In this document: positions 61,099-64,000 of the stretch, in pieces | Position numbering within the stretch: the stretch's first letter is position 1 | Layout: the number at the start of each line of letters is the position of its first letter | NCBI RefSeq assembly: GCF_000982415.1 | Contig: NZ_LANI01000002.1 | Location: 372,001 to 436,000, forward strand | From: Kiloniella litopenaei | GTDB taxonomy: Bacteria; Pseudomonadota; Alphaproteobacteria; Kiloniellales; Kiloniellaceae | DNA length: 64,000 bases | Direction of reading: 5' to 3' | Made by a program: the position numbers and the translations under genes | The notes under the pieces: model-generated | Database searches by the model: none | Told to the model about the DNA's origin: nothing | The model's input: the letters and a program-made list of their open reading frames with translations, nothing else

Positions 61099-62022
61099 TT
61101 AGAAAAATGCCTGACGATGCTTTGGCATCAAAGGAGGATCAGCCCTTAAAAAGTTTCTCAGAAGATCTGAAATAAAGTCAAAAATTCTGACCCGATTAGC
61201 ATCTCGCAAAGATGTTTTGCTCAGTGACAGTTCAATTGGATATGGTTTCAGCGGAACCGGGCAATCAGAATAAAACAGACCAGATCTCTGCGCCAAAACA
61301 AGGGCAGCATGCGCTGGGATAGTCGCAATATAGCTAGTGCCTGCAAGCAAGAGATCTGTGGTCGCAAAATGTGTTGTTGAGGCGGCAACCTTACGCCTTT
61401 CACCGGTCATATTTAGAACTTCATCAACAGCCCCCACCAAACCACCGGATGAAATCAAGAGATGCTCACGTTCCAAAAATTCTTTCTTGGTAAAGGCAAT
61501 GCCGTTATCCGCAGGAACTTCGCTTATGGTCAAATAGCATGATTGCCCAACGGCTTGGCGTTGAAGACGTGAATTGGAAAGCCCGCCTGAACCAATGGCA
61601 ATATCAAAGGATTTATCCAATAACAAAGCGCTCGTTACGTCGCTAAATGTCTGTTTTATTATGGGCCTGATTTGTGGAAATTCTTCTCTCAATGCTTTGA
61701 TAATTGCAGCACCGTAAGCAATTTCAATATCATCAGACATGCCCAGTTTAACAAATCCAATAGCTTTGTCATCTTGGGACAATTCCAAACTTTTAAGCGC
61801 CGCATTCAAAACATCCTGTACATAGGGCTTAATTTCTATTGCCCGGGACGTTGGCTTTAATCCCCCTTTAACGCGAACAAACAGGGGATCACGATAAACA
61901 TCTCTTAACCGTCCCAATGCTGCACTAACGGCCGATTGGCTTATTCCCAACTTCACAGCAGCCCGTGTAGCGTTTTCTTCTTCGATCAGCGCATCAAAAA
62001 TTTTGAAGAGATTTAGGTCCAT
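61099..62022 (-). CDS. LysR family transcriptional regulator (NodD-like group)
   Basis: This 307-residue protein starts MDLNLFKIFDALIEEENATRA, the LysR subgroup that includes NodD, NahR and PcpR. The helix-turn-helix continues KLGISQSAVSAALGRLRDV, then RDPLFVRVKGGLKPTSRA. The C-terminal domain binds an inducer. It is divergent from the nitrile hydratase operon across a 142-base spacer, so it is the likely regulator of nthA. A perfect TATTAA-N5-TTAATA repeat lies at 62039-62055. A seven-base gap separates it from the convergent chrA. Confidence 0.92.
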   Translation of the reverse strand: MDLNLFKIFDALIEEENATRAAVKLGISQSAVSAALGRLRDVYRDPLFVRVKGGLKPTSRAIEIKPYVQDVLNAALKSLELSQDDKAIGFVKLGMSDDIEIAYGAAIIKALREEFPQIRPIIKQTFSDVTSALLLDKSFDIAIGSGGLSNSRLQRQAVGQSCYLTISEVPADNGIAFTKKEFLEREHLLISSGGLVGAVDEVLNMTGERRKVAASTTHFATTDLLLAGTSYIATIPAHAALVLAQRSGLFYSDCPVPLKPYPIELSLSKTSLRDANRVRIFDFISDLLRNFLRADPPLMPKHRQAFF

Positions 62023-62038
62023 GATTCAGGCTTAATAC

Positions 62039-62055
62039 TATTAATTTTATTAATA
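62039..62055. promoter_or_regulatory. Candidate LysR operator between lysR and nthA
   Basis: TATTAA-TTTTA-TTAATA is a perfect 6+6 inverted repeat with a 5-base centre; it contains the T-N11-A spacing of LysR sites. It lies 17 bases before the lysR start and 110 before nthA. AT-rich sequence makes chance repeats likely. Confidence 0.4.
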
Positions 62056-62164
62056 ATATTTATTTATCATATTTGTTGTATTTATAGAAATTTCTGTTTC
62101 ATACTTTTAATTGTTTCGATTTTTCTAGATTGCTTCACAAGCACATATCAAACAGGACCTAATC

Positions 62165-62809
62165 ATGGGACATGATCATTCTCACGACCATACAGCCCCT
62201 CCCTCTGATCCTGCCCTCAGGGTCAAGGCCCTGGAATCCCTTCTTGTGGAAAAAGGGTTGGTTGATCCCGCCGCCATCGATGAAATTATTGAAACCTATG
62301 AAACCAAGGTTGGCCCGAGAAACGGGGCAAAGGTTGTGGCAAGAGCCTGGACCGATCCAGACTTTAAATCGCTGTTACTGTCAGATGCGAACAAGGCCAT
62401 TCATTCAATGGGCTATACAGGGCGTCAGGGCGAACACATGAAGGTGGTCGAAAACACAGCGACCCAACACAATCTCGTCGTTTGTACCCTTTGTTCCTGT
62501 TATCCCTGGACAGTTCTTGGCCTCCCCCCTGTCTGGTATAAATCTGCCCCCTATCGCGCCCGGGCGGTATCCGACCCCAAAGGAGTTCTGGCAGAGTTTG
62601 GAACAACACTTCCCAAAGGGATGAAAATATCTGTCTGGGATTCAACATCGGAAATGCGTTTTCTCGTCCTTCCCCAGCGCCCTGCAAACACAGATGGCTG
62701 GACAACAGAAGAGCTTGAAAAACTGATTACCCGGAATTCCATGATCGGCGTTGAACACGCGCTAACACCGGAAAAACTGCGCGCAATAGAAGCAAGCAAG
62801 ACCCCTTGA
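62165..62809 (+). CDS. nthA: Nitrile hydratase alpha subunit, cobalt type
   Basis: Nitrile hydratase converts nitriles to amides. The 214-residue alpha subunit carries the metal site C107-T-L-C110-S-C112 in [10 protein letters not shown]. The threonine at the second position marks the cobalt type (iron enzymes have CSLCSC). An N-terminal stretch rich in His and Asp ([10 protein letters not shown]) could bind metal. [17 protein letters not shown] follows the site as in the family. CAGGACC lies seven bases before the ATG. It heads a three-gene operon: beta 45 bases later, then the activator. Confidence 0.96.
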   Translation: MGHDHSHDHTAPPSDPALRVKALESLLVEKGLVDPAAIDEIIETYETKVGPRNGAKVVARAWTDPDFKSLLLSDANKAIHSMGYTGRQGEHMKVVENTATQHNLVVCTLCSCYPWTVLGLPPVWYKSAPYRARAVSDPKGVLAEFGTTLPKGMKISVWDSTSEMRFLVLPQRPANTDGWTTEELEKLITRNSMIGVEHALTPEKLRAIEASKTP

Positions 62810-62854
62810 CCACCAAGCCTGGATACAGAAAATATTCATAACAGGAGAAACTTT

Positions 62855-63517
62855 ATGAACGGTGCACACGATCTGGGGGGCATGCATGGATTAGGGCCAA
62901 TTAACCCGGAACCTGAGCTGGAAGAACCTGTTTTCCACGCAGAGTGGGAAAAACGTGCCCTTGGCTTGACTTTGACAGCCGGATGGCTTGGACAGTGGAA
63001 TATAGACATTTCCCGCTTTGCGCGGGAACGTCAACACCCCATCACTTACCTTTCCAATAGCTATTATGAAAACTGGCTCGCTGGTCTGGAAACACTATTA
63101 ATAGAACGCGGTGTTATCTCGCCCGAAGAACTGGCACAGGGAAAAGCAATAGATCCAGCGCCCGCAGAGCTTATAGAAAAATGTGCACCAGCATCAGCCG
63201 TTCAAGATATTCTTTTAGCTGGCGGGCCATGCGATTTGGCAACAGATGATCCGCAAAGCTTTCAAATCGGTGACAAAATCAGGGTTATACAATTCAACCC
63301 GACAGGACATACGCGCGCCCCCAGATATATCCGCGGCCATAAGGGCACAATTACCGATTATTACGGCAGCTTTATTTTTCCCGATGAAAATGCACAGGGT
63401 AACAAAATAGGTCAGCACCTCTACAATGTATCGTTTGACGGCAACCAACTGTGGGGCGAGGGCAACGATACAACCATACACGTTGATCTCTGGCAAAGTT
63501 ACATGGATCCGGCATGA
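62855..63517 (+). CDS. nthB: Nitrile hydratase beta subunit
   Basis: The 220-residue beta subunit opens with MNGAHDLGGMHGLGPI, the conserved start, and contains SNSYYENWLAGLETLLIERG (a segment repeated in the activator). The C-terminal SH3-like barrel has GDKIRVIQFNPTGHTRAPRY and LYNVSFDGNQLWGEGND. The preceding GGAGAAAC is a good ribosome site. Its stop overlaps the activator start by ATGA. Confidence 0.95.
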   Translation: MNGAHDLGGMHGLGPINPEPELEEPVFHAEWEKRALGLTLTAGWLGQWNIDISRFARERQHPITYLSNSYYENWLAGLETLLIERGVISPEELAQGKAIDPAPAELIEKCAPASAVQDILLAGGPCDLATDDPQSFQIGDKIRVIQFNPTGHTRAPRYIRGHKGTITDYYGSFIFPDENAQGNKIGQHLYNVSFDGNQLWGEGNDTTIHVDLWQSYMDPA

Positions 63518-63870
63518 GCAATACAACTCAACACTTTTGTAATAGTCTTCCACAAATCCCCACCGACGAGGATGGCCCCGTCTTTGCTGAACCATGGCAG
63601 GCACAGGCTTTTGCCATGGCTGTGCGTCTTTGTGATGAAGGTCATTTCACATGGTCGGAATGGGTGAACATGTTTAGTCAGGAAATCAAGCTTGCCCAAG
63701 CAAATGGAGACCCCGATCTAGGCAATACCTATTACGATCATTGGCTCAACGTGCTTGAAAAGATGGTTTCACAAAAACAAAGCATCAAGCCTGAAGAGCT
63801 GCTTGCCCGCAAAGAAGAATGGCGCAGTGCTTATCTGCGCACACCACACGGACAGCCAGTTGAGTTATAG
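63514..63870 (+). CDS. Nitrile hydratase accessory/activator protein
   Basis: This 118-residue protein resembles the N-terminal domain of the beta subunit. FAEPWQAQAFAMAVRLCDEG and NTYYDHWLNVLEKMV correspond to FHAEWEKRALGLTLTAG and NSYYENWLAGLETLL of NthB. Small proteins of this kind (P14K/NhlE type) load cobalt into the alpha subunit by subunit exchange. It overlaps nthB by ATGA, the usual arrangement. No amidase gene follows in the remaining 130 bases, which hold no further gene I can support. Confidence 0.88.
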   Translation: MSNTTQHFCNSLPQIPTDEDGPVFAEPWQAQAFAMAVRLCDEGHFTWSEWVNMFSQEIKLAQANGDPDLGNTYYDHWLNVLEKMVSQKQSIKPEELLARKEEWRSAYLRTPHGQPVEL

Positions 63871-64000
63871 CCTGTTTTTAACAGACAATACATTGGCAAA
63901 AAGATCACTTGCTTCTTGCAGAACGACCACCGATACAATCGATTATTTTCTATGATCACAGAAAACCATTGAAATAAAAAAACACATGCATAGATATGAG

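Noticed and set aside
1-64000. Mobile elements, prophage, CRISPR, rRNA or tRNA genes
   Set aside because: No transposase, integrase, terminal inverted repeats, regularly spaced repeats or rRNA-like stretches were seen on reading; tRNAs could be missed without a scan, but no cloverleaf with a TTCGA-type arm was noticed in the spacers.

Overview
The window looks like a stretch of chromosome from a free-living, probably marine or aquatic alphaproteobacterium of Rhodospirillales type (Terasakiella, Magnetovibrio or Kiloniella-like; this placement is inferred from gene content, not computed). Supporting markers are a vitamin B12-dependent ribonucleotide reductase tail, the division-site ATPase MipZ, the ClpS/ClpA pair, a phasin of the polyhydroxyalkanoate system, and PutA with a divergent Lrp-type regulator. 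I see no rRNA, tRNA, CRISPR array, insertion sequence or integrase.

Layout. 1-341: end of the B12-dependent ribonucleotide reductase gene. 510-7451: a leftward defence operon, mrr-hsdM-hsdS-hsdR, a complete type I restriction-modification system led by an Mrr-type nuclease. 7984-12258: RidA, a FemAB/GNAT-like protein, a DUF1287 protein and a CreD-like membrane protein. 12377-16312: clpA and clpS, then a phasin gene preceded by TGC-type repeats that may be PhaR operators. 16822-20715: a very large RTX-type secreted protein with PA14, cadherin-like repeats and a glycosidase-like domain. 20797-22961: a lipoprotein and a D-alanyl-D-alanine carboxypeptidase with a SPOR domain. 23185-26840: galU-ugd-pgm (leftward), which supplies UDP-glucose and UDP-glucuronate. 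26905-29427: a membrane J-domain protein, a VWA protein and MipZ. 29653-37523: EamA transporter, chemoreceptor, endonuclease III, LemA with an HtpX-like protease, an SDR and an unknown protein. 37965-39356: aldehyde dehydrogenase.

39403-45490 is a tightly overlapping seven-gene leftward operon that should make, modify and transfer a CDP-linked 6-deoxy sugar, probably C-methyl-branched: glycosyltransferase, RfbF, RfbG, C-methyltransferase, 3,5-epimerase, SDR reductase and a hexapeptide acetyltransferase. 45607-50066 holds a less well understood envelope cluster: two small membrane proteins with a PH-like look flank a coupled trio (a small exported YLDPGTGS protein, a NoeA-like kinase-like/methyltransferase fusion, and a membrane-anchored sulfatase/phosphatase-superfamily enzyme).

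50208-56811: PutA with its divergent Lrp-family regulator, a hotdog thioesterase, a PAS protein, an enoyl-CoA hydratase and pyrE. 56877-61091: a LysR regulator, a 47-codon gene with a perfect Shine-Dalgarno sequence, an ArsR repressor with a 16+16-base perfect palindromic operator, an ArsP-type permease and a ChrA chromate transporter. 61099-63870: a LysR regulator divergent from a cobalt-type nitrile hydratase operon (alpha, beta, activator).

The candidates most worth following are the glycosidase-like RTX protein, the YLDPGTGS/NoeA-like/sulfatase cluster, the CDP-branched-sugar operon, and the two-cysteine ArsR with ArsP, which suggests methylarsenite rather than arsenite as the signal.
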